DNA from: Aphanothece saxicola GSE-SYN-MK-01-06B
GTDB lineage: Bacteria > Cyanobacteriota > Cyanobacteriia > PCC-6307 > Cyanobiaceae
Assembly (NCBI GenBank): GCA_019359745.1
Contig: JAHHGT010000001.1
Location: 62,001-126,000, forward strand
DNA length: 64,000 nucleotides
Direction of reading: 5' to 3'
The translations under genes were made by a program, and so were the position numbers. The notes below the pieces were generated by a model that was given only the letters and a program-made list of their open reading frames with translations, was not told the DNA's origin and searched no databases. This document shows, piece after piece, positions 41,445 to 49,533 of this stretch (position 1 is the stretch's first letter; every line of letters starts with the position of its first letter).

Positions 41445-42851
41445 TCAGTCTGCTTTCATCTCTTCTGTGGTCTCGGCTCCATGGGCCTCAAGCCAGCGTT
41501 CCAGTTGCACCTCGTTCCAGGTGTCCGCCCGCACCCAGCGACCGATCGGAGCCGCCAGGGCGGCCACCAGCAGCAGCAGGGGCACCAGGGCGCCATTGCC
41601 GGCGATCTGGGCCACGAACAGGGCGCAGAACAACGGGGTGCGGCAAGCGCCGCTGAACAGGGCCGTCGCTCCTGTCCACACCAGCAGCTGCCGTTCCAGG
41701 GGAGGCAGATCGCCGATCAAGGGTCCCGCCAGCAGGGCTCCCAGGGACATGGCGTCATGCATCACACCCCCGGGGGCTCCGATGGCGATGCTCAGCACCG
41801 AGGCCAGCAGGCGCCAGGGCAGGACGTCGAGGCCCGGTCGATCCTCGCCGTAGGCCATGCGCAGGATCAGCAGCTGGCCGTCGTTGAGACTCCAGCCATC
41901 GCTGGCGACGGCCGCCAGGCTGATCACCAGCGCCGCCCCCAGGGCCCAGACCAGGGGGCTGGACAGGGCGGCTCCGCCCGAACCGGCCGGCCTTGCGATC
42001 CAGTGGCTCCAGCGGCGGGCCATCCAGGCGGTGCAGGCGGTGAAGACCCCCCCCAACCAGCCGGCCCCCAGGGTCAGCAGCAGGGCCGGGGCGATCAGGT
42101 GCCCGCCTCCGGCCACCAGCAGGGAGACGCCGGCGTGGTGGGCGGGAGCGGCTTCGGCTGAGTTCTCCCAGAGGCCCGTGGTGGCTCCGATCACCACCCC
42201 CAGACCGGTGGTCAGCAGGGTGCCGTTGATCAGGGCGGCCGAGCGCTGCTGACACAGCTCTTCGACGGCATAGGTGACCCCCAGAAGCACGGAGTTGAAG
42301 GCGATGCCCAGGCCGGCTCCGGCACCGGTTGCTAGCAGCACCGGCAGGGGCAGATGCCGGAGCGGGGCCAGCCTGTCCCGCAGCGCCAGCAGCAGGCTCG
42401 CCCCCAGGGAGGCGGAGGGGGATTCCAGGCCCACCGTGAGGCTGGCGCCATGGGTGAGCAGCAGCAACGGCAGGCGGGTCAGCTGGCGCCTCAGATCCAG
42501 GGAGGTGAGGGCTGCGGAGCGGGCCGGACCCTGCTGCACCCGCTCCAGCTGCAGGGCCTGCACCCCGGTGAGGCCGCCCCCCCTGCCGCCCTTCAGGGGG
42601 CCGTTCGCCAGCAGGGCCAGCAGTGCCGTGCCGGCGAACACCAGCAGCAGGCTGCCTCCGGGGATGCCACCGCCGTCGCCCAGGGGCCAGGCCCGCTGCA
42701 GACGGAAACCCAGGGCCGAGAGCCATTGGTAGGGCTGCAGCAGCAGCAGCAGCGGCAGCGCGGCCAGCAGCAGGGCGATGACCTGGCCCCGCCCCAGGCT
42801 CCCGGACTGGCGGCTGAGGGAGGGGTCGATCGCTTCGCGGCTTGGCGTCAT
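41445..42851 (-). CDS. ClC family chloride channel/transporter
   Basis: The 468-residue polytopic protein has ClC signatures: a first selectivity segment GGSLLLVFAG..., GLESPSASLGASLLLAL carrying the gating Glu (about residue 143) in place of G(K/R)EGP, the helix N region IGAPGGVMHDAMSLGALLAG (GxFxP-like), and FSGACRTPLFCALF. It moves Cl- or a similar anion, probably in exchange for protons. It is the last gene of the FUSC/porin/TolC operon and overlaps the TolC stop by 4 nt. No CBS domains are present. Confidence 0.82.
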   Translation of the reverse strand: MTPSREAIDPSLSRQSGSLGRGQVIALLLAALPLLLLLQPYQWLSALGFRLQRAWPLGDGGGIPGGSLLLVFAGTALLALLANGPLKGGRGGGLTGVQALQLERVQQGPARSAALTSLDLRRQLTRLPLLLLTHGASLTVGLESPSASLGASLLLALRDRLAPLRHLPLPVLLATGAGAGLGIAFNSVLLGVTYAVEELCQQRSAALINGTLLTTGLGVVIGATTGLWENSAEAAPAHHAGVSLLVAGGGHLIAPALLLTLGAGWLGGVFTACTAWMARRWSHWIARPAGSGGAALSSPLVWALGAALVISLAAVASDGWSLNDGQLLILRMAYGEDRPGLDVLPWRLLASVLSIAIGAPGGVMHDAMSLGALLAGPLIGDLPPLERQLLVWTGATALFSGACRTPLFCALFVAQIAGNGALVPLLLLVAALAAPIGRWVRADTWNEVQLERWLEAHGAETTEEMKAD

Positions 42852-44563
42852 GGCGTCCACTGCAGGCGGGACGGAACCGGCGCCTCCGGGTCGGTGGGCA
42901 TGGGCAGCAGTTCCCGCAGCAGCTGGGCGTAGGTGACGTTCACGTTCACGGTGGCCTCGAGCCGCTGCACCAGGCTGCTGATCAGCCGCTCCTGGGTGTT
43001 GGAGAGATCCAGCTCGCTGCTCAGCCCCGCCTGGTAGCGGAGGCGGGCATCACGGAAGGCCTCCAGACTCGCCTTCACTCCGCGTCGGGCCGCCACCAGA
43101 CGCGCCAGGCTGGCTTCATGGCCGAAGAAGGCCTGCTCGATCCGCAGCCGGATGTCGTTCCGCTGGGCGGCGTACTGCTGGGCGACGGCCGCCCCCCGGC
43201 GGGCCAGGGCCCGCGCCTGGCCCCGTGTGGTGCCCGCGTCGAAGAGCAGCCAGCTCACCGCCAGGCCCACCGACCAGTCGCTGCCGTAGGTGTTCAGGGA
43301 CGTGGCCACGGTGGCACCACAGCAGCCGCCGTCGGCGACCCGCACATTCCAGTTGTTGGCATTGCTGGCACTGGCCCCCGCAGCGGCGAACAGCGACAGC
43401 TTCGGCAGCAGCCCGGCGGCGACGGCATCCTTCTGCTGCAGCAGGGCTTCGCGGGTGGCCAGGAGGGCTTCCAGTTCCGGGTTGTCCCGGTAGGAGGCCA
43501 CCAGGCTGGCCTCCAGATCCAGGGGCCAGCGCGGCTGGAGACGGATCGGGTCGCCGGCGGCGGGCGTCAGCTGGGGCGGCAGGTTGAGCAGGGCCGCCAG
43601 CCGGCGGCGGGCGATGGCCTGGTCCGCCAGGGCGGCGATCAGCTGTTCCTGCCCGTCCGATTCAATCGCCTGGCGCCGCAGCACATCCAGCCGGGGGACC
43701 AGCCCCGCCTGCTTGAGATCCAGGCTGTCCTGCAGGATCAGCAGGTCGTTGCGAACCACGGCCTCGCGGATGCGGACGAGCTGGTCGGCCCGCTGCAGCA
43801 GGTAGTAGGTCTCGCTCAGGGTCAGCTGCAGCCGCCGCAGGGCATCGGCGTAGGCCAGACGGCCGCTGCGCAGGCTGGCCAGGGCGGCCCGCGCCTTGGG
43901 CGTGCGGGCGAAATCCAGCAGCTCGTAACGGAGCTGCAGACCGGTGGCCACCCCGTTGGCGTTGGTGTTGAGGGAGCCCCTGCCGCCGGGGGGGATGAAG
44001 AAGGGATTGCTGGGCGCGAAGAGGGTCCCCGAGCCGGTGGGGGAGAAGAAGCTGGTGCTCGCCTGGTCGGTGCCGGTGGCGGCGTAGGCCGAGAGGCGCG
44101 GCCAGTAGGTGCCCATCTGGCTCTGGAGCTCGGCCAGGCGCGCCGCCACCTCCTCGCGGCGCGCCTGCAGGGTGGGGCTGTTGACAAAGCCGATCGCCAG
44201 GGTCTGCTCCAGGCTGAGGGCCTGGGGCGGGCCTTCCCGCAGGCTGGCGGCCTCCGGCAACGCCAGCGGTGGAAGGGGCTCGGTGTCCTGCGGCGGCTGC
44301 GATGGGTTGGCCAGGACGCCGTCTTCAGCGGGCAGCAGCTCTTCGAGGGCCCGGATCTGGCGATCCAGCTCCTCCCAGCGGCGCTCAAGACGACGCCCAT
44401 CGTCCCCGCTGGCCGCCGGCAGGGGCTGGCCCGCCCCTGGGCCGGACCCGAGGCCGAAAGCCAGCGCCAGCCCCAGGAGCATCCCTCTGGCCAGGGGCCG
44501 CACCGTTCCGCTGCCCCCCATGGCCCGCCGTCTCCCCCATCCGGCGCCCAGTTTGCTCGACAT
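42848..44563 (-). CDS. TolC-family outer membrane efflux protein
   Basis: The 571-residue exported protein has a signal segment (ARGMLLGLALAFGLGS), a Pro-rich linker, and two repeats of long helices typical of outer-membrane efflux ducts (SLEQTLAIGFVNSPTLQARR..., DLEASLVASYRDNPELEALLATREALLQQKDAVAAGLLPK...). It forms a trimeric channel across the outer membrane and periplasm. ATG 44563 is used; GTG 44572 and ATG 44521 are alternatives, the last giving the most compact signal peptide. It is preceded by the porin gene after a 15-nt gap. Confidence 0.84.
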   Translation of the reverse strand: MSSKLGAGWGRRRAMGGSGTVRPLARGMLLGLALAFGLGSGPGAGQPLPAASGDDGRRLERRWEELDRQIRALEELLPAEDGVLANPSQPPQDTEPLPPLALPEAASLREGPPQALSLEQTLAIGFVNSPTLQARREEVAARLAELQSQMGTYWPRLSAYAATGTDQASTSFFSPTGSGTLFAPSNPFFIPPGGRGSLNTNANGVATGLQLRYELLDFARTPKARAALASLRSGRLAYADALRRLQLTLSETYYLLQRADQLVRIREAVVRNDLLILQDSLDLKQAGLVPRLDVLRRQAIESDGQEQLIAALADQAIARRRLAALLNLPPQLTPAAGDPIRLQPRWPLDLEASLVASYRDNPELEALLATREALLQQKDAVAAGLLPKLSLFAAAGASASNANNWNVRVADGGCCGATVATSLNTYGSDWSVGLAVSWLLFDAGTTRGQARALARRGAAVAQQYAAQRNDIRLRIEQAFFGHEASLARLVAARRGVKASLEAFRDARLRYQAGLSSELDLSNTQERLISSLVQRLEATVNVNVTYAQLLRELLPMPTDPEAPVPSRLQWTP

Positions 44564-44578
44564 CGGCCGCACCGGCCC

Positions 44579-45922
44579 CTAAAAGCTGAAACCCAGCTGC
44601 AGGCCCGCGGCGAACACCCCCGGTACCTGGCCTGCCCCGCCTGGATTGAGGATCCACTGCAGGCTGGGCTGCAGGTTGAAGGACCGGTTGATCTGCACCT
44701 GGTAGCCCAGCTCCAGCACGCCTTCGTGGCTGAGACCGGGAGTGGTGATCGGGCTGAAACCTGTGCGGGCCACGCCCAGGATCAGCAGGTCGAAGGGGCG
44801 GCCGGGCAGGACCCCCTGGCTCACCAGCCCGCCACCGATGTAGCTGGGCGTCGGATTGGCGGCGGTGTCGAGTCCCGCCGCGGCGGCGGCCCAGAGCCGG
44901 TGGTCGAGGCCCCAGGGCAACGCCACAGGCACGGTGGCGCTGCCGTACAGCCCCCGGTTCGGCCCGGTGCCGGCATAGGCCGCCAGTTGCAGCAGTCCCC
45001 CAGGCAGTTGGCGCTCCACATGCACCGGTTGGGAGCAGGCCGGACGTCGCAGCCTGAGGCCGGTCCCTTCGCGGCAGGCGGCGATGGGGGCGGCCAGGTG
45101 GCGGTTCAGCCAGGGGGCGGCATAGCTCCACTGCAGCTGATGGGTCCAGCCCCGCCCGGGCGGAAGGCCACTGGCGGTCCCCAGGAGCCCGGCCACGGAG
45201 TCGGTGGCGGCCAGATCGAAGCTGGCCAGCCGCAGGGTGCTGGCTGGGGTCGGCCGCAGCACCAGCAGGGCACCCGGGGCAGCGACCGGAAAGACGGGAA
45301 AGTTGGGGATGGAGAACAGCACGGGCGCCCCGTTGAGGGCGTCGTGCACGTAGTAGTTCTCGATCGGTGTGCTGAACAGATCGGGGCTCATGCTCACCAA
45401 GCCCGTCTCCAGGCTCCAGCGGTCGTCGGGGGAACGGCGCTGGAGGCTGGCGCGGGTGAGCCAGAGCCCCACCGGATTGGCCACCTCCTGCAGGGGCAAC
45501 ACGGCTCCCAACCGCTGGGCGTAGAGGGGGTCGCCGTTGAAGGCGGCGAGGGCCACCCGCATCGACCACCGGTCCCATTCCCGCCCCGCTGGGCGGGCCG
45601 GGTCGGTGGGGGGCCTCAACGTCAGCGCCAGGGTGGTCTGCTGGATCCAGCTCGCCTGCCGGACCAGACCACCGGCGGGGTTGCCCATCGGTTCGGCCAG
45701 GACCTGCAGCTCCAGATCGACCCAGGCGGGCAGGCCCAGCGTCTGCTGGAGGCGGCCCCAGCCAGGCTCGAGCTTGAGCAGGGGCACCGTCGCTGGTGGC
45801 GGGCTTGCCTCGGGGTCGAGCGGCTGGGCGGCGCCGGCTGTGGCGCCGCCCAGCAGCAGCGGCAGCAGGAGAGGCGGCAGGATCCGGGATGTCTTGGTCG
45901 GGGTGCAGCGCAGTCCGCCCAT
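44579..45922 (-). CDS. OprB-like outer membrane porin
   Basis: The 447-residue protein has a signal peptide (LLPLLLGGATAGAA) and a beta-barrel-type mature part with alternating strands, ending in LQLGFSF with the C-terminal Phe needed for outer-membrane insertion. Blocks such as WDRWSMRVALAAFNGDPLYA, LWLTRASLQRRSPDDRW and YQVQINRSFNLQPSLQWIL match carbohydrate-selective OprB-type porins. An SLH domain, frequent in cyanobacterial porins, is absent. It lies between the FUSC pair and the TolC gene, 3 nt from each reading partner upstream. Confidence 0.75.
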   Translation of the reverse strand: MGGLRCTPTKTSRILPPLLLPLLLGGATAGAAQPLDPEASPPPATVPLLKLEPGWGRLQQTLGLPAWVDLELQVLAEPMGNPAGGLVRQASWIQQTTLALTLRPPTDPARPAGREWDRWSMRVALAAFNGDPLYAQRLGAVLPLQEVANPVGLWLTRASLQRRSPDDRWSLETGLVSMSPDLFSTPIENYYVHDALNGAPVLFSIPNFPVFPVAAPGALLVLRPTPASTLRLASFDLAATDSVAGLLGTASGLPPGRGWTHQLQWSYAAPWLNRHLAAPIAACREGTGLRLRRPACSQPVHVERQLPGGLLQLAAYAGTGPNRGLYGSATVPVALPWGLDHRLWAAAAAGLDTAANPTPSYIGGGLVSQGVLPGRPFDLLILGVARTGFSPITTPGLSHEGVLELGYQVQINRSFNLQPSLQWILNPGGAGQVPGVFAAGLQLGFSF

Positions 45923-45925
45923 GGC

Positions 45926-47008
45926 TCAGCGGGGGGCCTCCCCCAGGGCCCGCCAGCGGTGCTCCGCCTGCTCAAGGCTGCGCAGCGCCTGGCCGCAGAG
46001 CATCAGCCGGCTGGCATTGCGCTGCAGACGGATCAGTTCGAAGCCGTCCAGATCCGGATTGTGCAACCAACGCTCCAGGCTTCCCCAACGGGGTGGTGGT
46101 GTCAGGGGCGTGGCCGGCGGTGCCGGCCGGTGCCGGTGGGGCGCCTCCAGGCAGTGGTTCCACTGCTCCAGGCGAGCGGCCACGGCCCGCAGCAGCTCCG
46201 CCTGGGCACCATGCAGTCCCTCCAGCGCGCCATGCTCCGACGGCGTGTGCTCCAGGAGCCTGAGCCCGTCGACGACGCCGACCAGCTGGGAACCGGCCCC
46301 ATTCAGAAGTTGGAACAGGCGGTACGTGGCGTGGCTGGTGGGGTTGTTGCCCAGCTCATCGGCCACCGCCGGCATGGCCTCGCGCAGGGCCACCAGCTGA
46401 CGACGCAACCCTTGGGCGGTCTGCAGTTCCAGCCGCTGGGCGGCCGCCATGGCCCCCGGGGCGGCGGGGACGGCGGGGGCTTCGAGCCGGTCGGCCTGGC
46501 TGAGGAGGGCGGCGCCCAGGTCGGCCAGGAACCTGCGCAGCCGCTGCCGGTTGCCTTCCACCGCCAGGTCGGGCCAGAAGAGGCGAAGGGACAGCAGGGC
46601 CACGAGGATGCCGGCCACGGTCCAGAACAGCCGCACGGGGACCCACATCCCCAGCTCACCGTCGTGGACCAGCCAGCCCATCACGATGATGTTGCTGCCC
46701 ACCTTGTAGCCCACCTCCAGCCCCAGGGCCGCCCCCAGCAGCCGCATGGCAACGAGGGCCAGGCTCAGCCCCAGAGGCAGGGGCAGGTGGCTCAGGCCGA
46801 TGAACGACACGACCAGCACCAGGGCTCCCGCCACCGACCCGAGCAGCCGCTGGCGACCGAGGCCGATGGAGCCCCCATAGGTGCCGGTGCAGACCACCAG
46901 CACCGCCATCGGGGCGTAGAAGCCGTAGGCCAGCGGAGCCAGGGCGCCGAAGCCGTTCATCAGGCCGGCCGTCAGGGCCAGGCGCAGCTCGGAGCGGCGG
47001 ATCAGCAT
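45926..47008 (-). CDS. FUSC-family membrane transporter (second of tandem pair)
   Basis: The 360-residue inner-membrane protein has about six N-terminal helices (AYGFYAPMAVLVVCTGTYGG, GSVAGALVLVVSFIGLS, RLFWTVAGILVALLSLRLFW) and a long cytosolic helical tail. The pattern is that of fusaric-acid-resistance/aromatic-acid exporters (FUSC, AaeB-like) but only one half of the normal two-half length. ATG 47008 overlaps the end of the first FUSC gene by 7 nt. The two probably assemble as one pump. Confidence 0.75.
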   Translation of the reverse strand: MLIRRSELRLALTAGLMNGFGALAPLAYGFYAPMAVLVVCTGTYGGSIGLGRQRLLGSVAGALVLVVSFIGLSHLPLPLGLSLALVAMRLLGAALGLEVGYKVGSNIIVMGWLVHDGELGMWVPVRLFWTVAGILVALLSLRLFWPDLAVEGNRQRLRRFLADLGAALLSQADRLEAPAVPAAPGAMAAAQRLELQTAQGLRRQLVALREAMPAVADELGNNPTSHATYRLFQLLNGAGSQLVGVVDGLRLLEHTPSEHGALEGLHGAQAELLRAVAARLEQWNHCLEAPHRHRPAPPATPLTPPPRWGSLERWLHNPDLDGFELIRLQRNASRLMLCGQALRSLEQAEHRWRALGEAPR

Positions 47009-47991
47009 CGGGCCACCAGGCTCAGGCTGCGCAGGCTCGCCAGCAGCGGGTGCTGCTCCTGGGCCAGGGCCAGCAGCGGCAGCAGGGGCAGCGACCGCTG
47101 TCGGGCCAGGGCCTGCCATGGCCGGGGATCCGGGGCTGGGGCCGGCAGGGAGCCCCCCTGGAGCAAGGCCCCCATGCGAGCCATGCCCGCCGCCAGCGGA
47201 TCGTTGCCGCCAGCGCTGCCCGGTGCCGTCTCCGGGCGGAGGCGGTCGGGAAGACCAGCCAGCAGCCGCTCCCACTGCACCCAGTGGTGCTGGACCGCCG
47301 CCCAGAGCTGCAGCCGCTGGGACCACCGCTGTCCCTGCAGGCGCTGGCCATGGGGGCCCCGGCGCTCCTCGGCCACCAGCTGTTCCATGGCCACCAGGTC
47401 GTGGCTGAGTTGGGCCGGGGGCAGTGGCAGGGGCCGTTCCCCCCGGCCCTCGAGCCAGTCCCGCTGGCGCTCCAGCTGGCCGATGTACCCGTTGCGCAGG
47501 CCCAGCTCCAGGCGCATCAGCCGGTCGATGCCCCGCCGGGGCCAGAACAGCAGGCCCACCAGAATCGCGATCACGCAGCCGACGGCCGTGTCCAGGGTGC
47601 GGTTGAACACGTAGTCCCAGTTCAGGGCCACGTGGCTCGGAATCATCAGGAACATCAGGCTGACCAGCGTCGCGGTCCCGGCGGCCGACTGCCAGCCCAG
47701 CCAGCGCAGCAGGGGCAGCATCAGCAGCAGCGACACCAGCACCCCCTGCCAGCCAGCCAGCACCGTGTGGACCAGAAAGGTCACCAGCCCACCGGTGATG
47801 GTGCCGAACACCCGCACCCTGGCGGCCTTGAGGCTGAGATCATCACCGTCCTCCATGACCGTGATCACCGCCAGCATCGGGTACCACACGTAGGCGATCC
47901 GCTCGAACCAGAGCGACAGGGCGGCGGTCACGAAGGCGGCCACCCCGAGCCTCAGGCTGTTGCGAAGCAAGGCGGATCGCACGGACCTCAA
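47002..47991 (-). CDS. FUSC-family membrane transporter (first of tandem pair)
   Basis: The 329-residue inner-membrane protein has helices LRLGVAAFVTAALSLWFERI, YPMLAVITVMEDGDDLSLKA (the FUSC entry motif), VFGTITGGLVTFLVHTVLAG and GCVIAILVGLLFWPRRGI, followed by a soluble helical tail. It is the first gene of the envelope operon and divergent from mgtC. AaeB-like pumps export aromatic acids with an HlyD partner; here none is encoded nearby on this strand. Confidence 0.77.
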   Translation of the reverse strand: MRSVRSALLRNSLRLGVAAFVTAALSLWFERIAYVWYPMLAVITVMEDGDDLSLKAARVRVFGTITGGLVTFLVHTVLAGWQGVLVSLLLMLPLLRWLGWQSAAGTATLVSLMFLMIPSHVALNWDYVFNRTLDTAVGCVIAILVGLLFWPRRGIDRLMRLELGLRNGYIGQLERQRDWLEGRGERPLPLPPAQLSHDLVAMEQLVAEERRGPHGQRLQGQRWSQRLQLWAAVQHHWVQWERLLAGLPDRLRPETAPGSAGGNDPLAAGMARMGALLQGGSLPAPAPDPRPWQALARQRSLPLLPLLALAQEQHPLLASLRSLSLVARC

Positions 47992-48107
47992 AGGCGCTGA
48001 ACTGGCTGGAGCCTATGGACGTTCATGGTCCACGGCCGTCGGCCGATGCGCCAGGGTTGTCGGCCGGTGCGCGATCGTTGAAGACCCCTGTCGTGTTGCG
48101 GGCAGCC

Positions 48108-48608
48108 ATGGTCCTCTCGCTGAGCCCGGATCTGGAAGCCCTGCTGCGGCTTGGCATGGCGGTGCTCTGCGGACTGGCCGTGGGCATCAACCGGGCGCAC
48201 CATGGCAGCCGGGCCCACCCCAACCGGCTGCGGGTGCACGTGTTGGTGGGAATGAGTGCCTGCCTGATGGTGCTGGCGGCCGGCCCCGATCCCCAGGCCC
48301 GCAGCCGGGTGATTCAGGGGGTGGCGACGGGCGTCGGTTTCCTGGGCGCCGGCGAGATCCTGGTGCCTCCGGTCCGCCAGAAGCACGCCATCCCGGAGGT
48401 GCGCGGACTGAGCAGCGCCGCCTCGATCTGGTTCACTGCCGCCCTCGGCATCACGGTGGCCGTCTCCAGCCCGGTTCCGGTGCTGATGGCCCTCGGCCTG
48501 GCCCTGATCACCCTTTCGGATCGCAACGGCCATTCCGTCGACAGCGGTGAGGCGACTCCGCCCCAGCCCGACGATCTCAAAAAAGGAAACGGTGGCGGCC
48601 GTTCGTAG
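48108..48608 (+). CDS. MgtC/SapB family membrane protein
   Basis: The 166-residue protein has four to five membrane helices with the MgtC core: LGMAVLCGLAVGINRAHHG, LVGMSACLMVLAAGP, RVIQGVATGVGFLGAGEIL and EVRGLSSAASIWFTAALGI. MgtC proteins modulate ATP synthase and help growth at low Mg; many non-pathogens carry them for unknown roles. ATG 48108 is chosen; an upstream ATG at 48015 adds a hydrophilic stretch. The 3' end overlaps the convergent LCP gene by 32 bp. Confidence 0.83.
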   Translation: MVLSLSPDLEALLRLGMAVLCGLAVGINRAHHGSRAHPNRLRVHVLVGMSACLMVLAAGPDPQARSRVIQGVATGVGFLGAGEILVPPVRQKHAIPEVRGLSSAASIWFTAALGITVAVSSPVPVLMALGLALITLSDRNGHSVDSGEATPPQPDDLKKGNGGGRS

Positions 48609-49509
48609 CGTTGGCCTGGCCGTCGCCTTCGGCGTCGAGGGGATCCTCCTCCGGTGTCGGCCAGACGGCGTCCCAGTAACTGATGCCGTCCTTGTAGAAG
48701 GGGCGCCCGTCCAGCCTCTGGGTGTCCAGCTGGGTGCTGCCCATGGCGGTGATCAGGCCGCCGAGCTCCATCGGCCCCAGGTCCGTCCGGATGTCCTTGC
48801 GGGCGGCCATCATCAGCGCCGGCAGGCGCACCAGATACTCGGGTCGGGTGAGTTTGCGGAACAGGGATTTCAGGGCCAGTTGCTGGCGGTCCATGCGGCC
48901 GAGGTCGCCGGTTTCGTCGTGGCGAAAGCGGAGGAAGCCCTCCAGATCCTTGCCCCGCAGGGTCTGCATCCCGGGCTGCAGATCAATGGACAACCCCTGG
49001 CTTCGGTCTTCATACAGCATGCGTTTGGGCACATCCACCTCGATCCCCCCGAGCACGTCGGCCATCTGGCGAATGGAGGAGAGATTGACGACCAGGTGGT
49101 GCTGGATGGGACGGCCCAGACGCTGGGAGATCTCCCGCTTCACCGCTTCGATGCCGCCCAGGTTGTAGAGGGCATTGATCTTGACTGGTCCGAAACTCTC
49201 GGCCTCGATGTAGGTGTCGCGCGGGATCTGGGTGATGCTGGTGCGGTTGCCATCGATGCGCAGGGTGGCGATCACATCGGTGTTACCGCCGCCGACGTCG
49301 GTGCCGAGGATCAGGACATCCTGGCGGCCCATGCCGCCGCTCCAGGCGGCGAAGGGGTTGGTGAGCGCCGCGCCGCCCCCAACGCTTGACCGCGCCGAGA
49401 TCAGCTGGGCCAGGGGCCCCGCCAGCAGCAGGCCCGCCCCAAGACCACAGGCCACGGCGATGAGGACGGGCGCGCGCCGACGCGCCGGCCTGGGTTGGGA
49501 CATCTTCAT
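48577..49509 (-). CDS. LytR-CpsA-Psr (LCP) family protein
   Basis: The 310-residue membrane-anchored protein has one N-terminal helix (VLIAVACGLGAGLLLAGPLA) and an LCP domain: DVLILGTDVGGGNTDVIATLRI, ITQIPRDTYIE, INALYNLGGIEAVKREI, and FLRFRHDETGDLGRMDRQQ, which contain the Asp and Arg residues binding polyprenyl pyrophosphate. LCP enzymes transfer lipid-linked glycopolymers to peptidoglycan or other acceptors. In cyanobacteria they are presumed to attach surface polysaccharide. Confidence 0.88.
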   Translation of the reverse strand: MKMSQPRPARRRAPVLIAVACGLGAGLLLAGPLAQLISARSSVGGGAALTNPFAAWSGGMGRQDVLILGTDVGGGNTDVIATLRIDGNRTSITQIPRDTYIEAESFGPVKINALYNLGGIEAVKREISQRLGRPIQHHLVVNLSSIRQMADVLGGIEVDVPKRMLYEDRSQGLSIDLQPGMQTLRGKDLEGFLRFRHDETGDLGRMDRQQLALKSLFRKLTRPEYLVRLPALMMAARKDIRTDLGPMELGGLITAMGSTQLDTQRLDGRPFYKDGISYWDAVWPTPEEDPLDAEGDGQANATNGRHRFLF

Positions 49510-49533
49510 TCAATCCAAACTAAGCCCCCCGGC

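Noticed and set aside
42842-47614. Very long plus-strand open frame (about 1590 codons) opposite the FUSC/porin/TolC genes
   Set aside because: It is antisense to well-supported genes, rich in Gln, Gly, Pro and Arg, and has no domain; long antisense frames are expected in GC-rich DNA.
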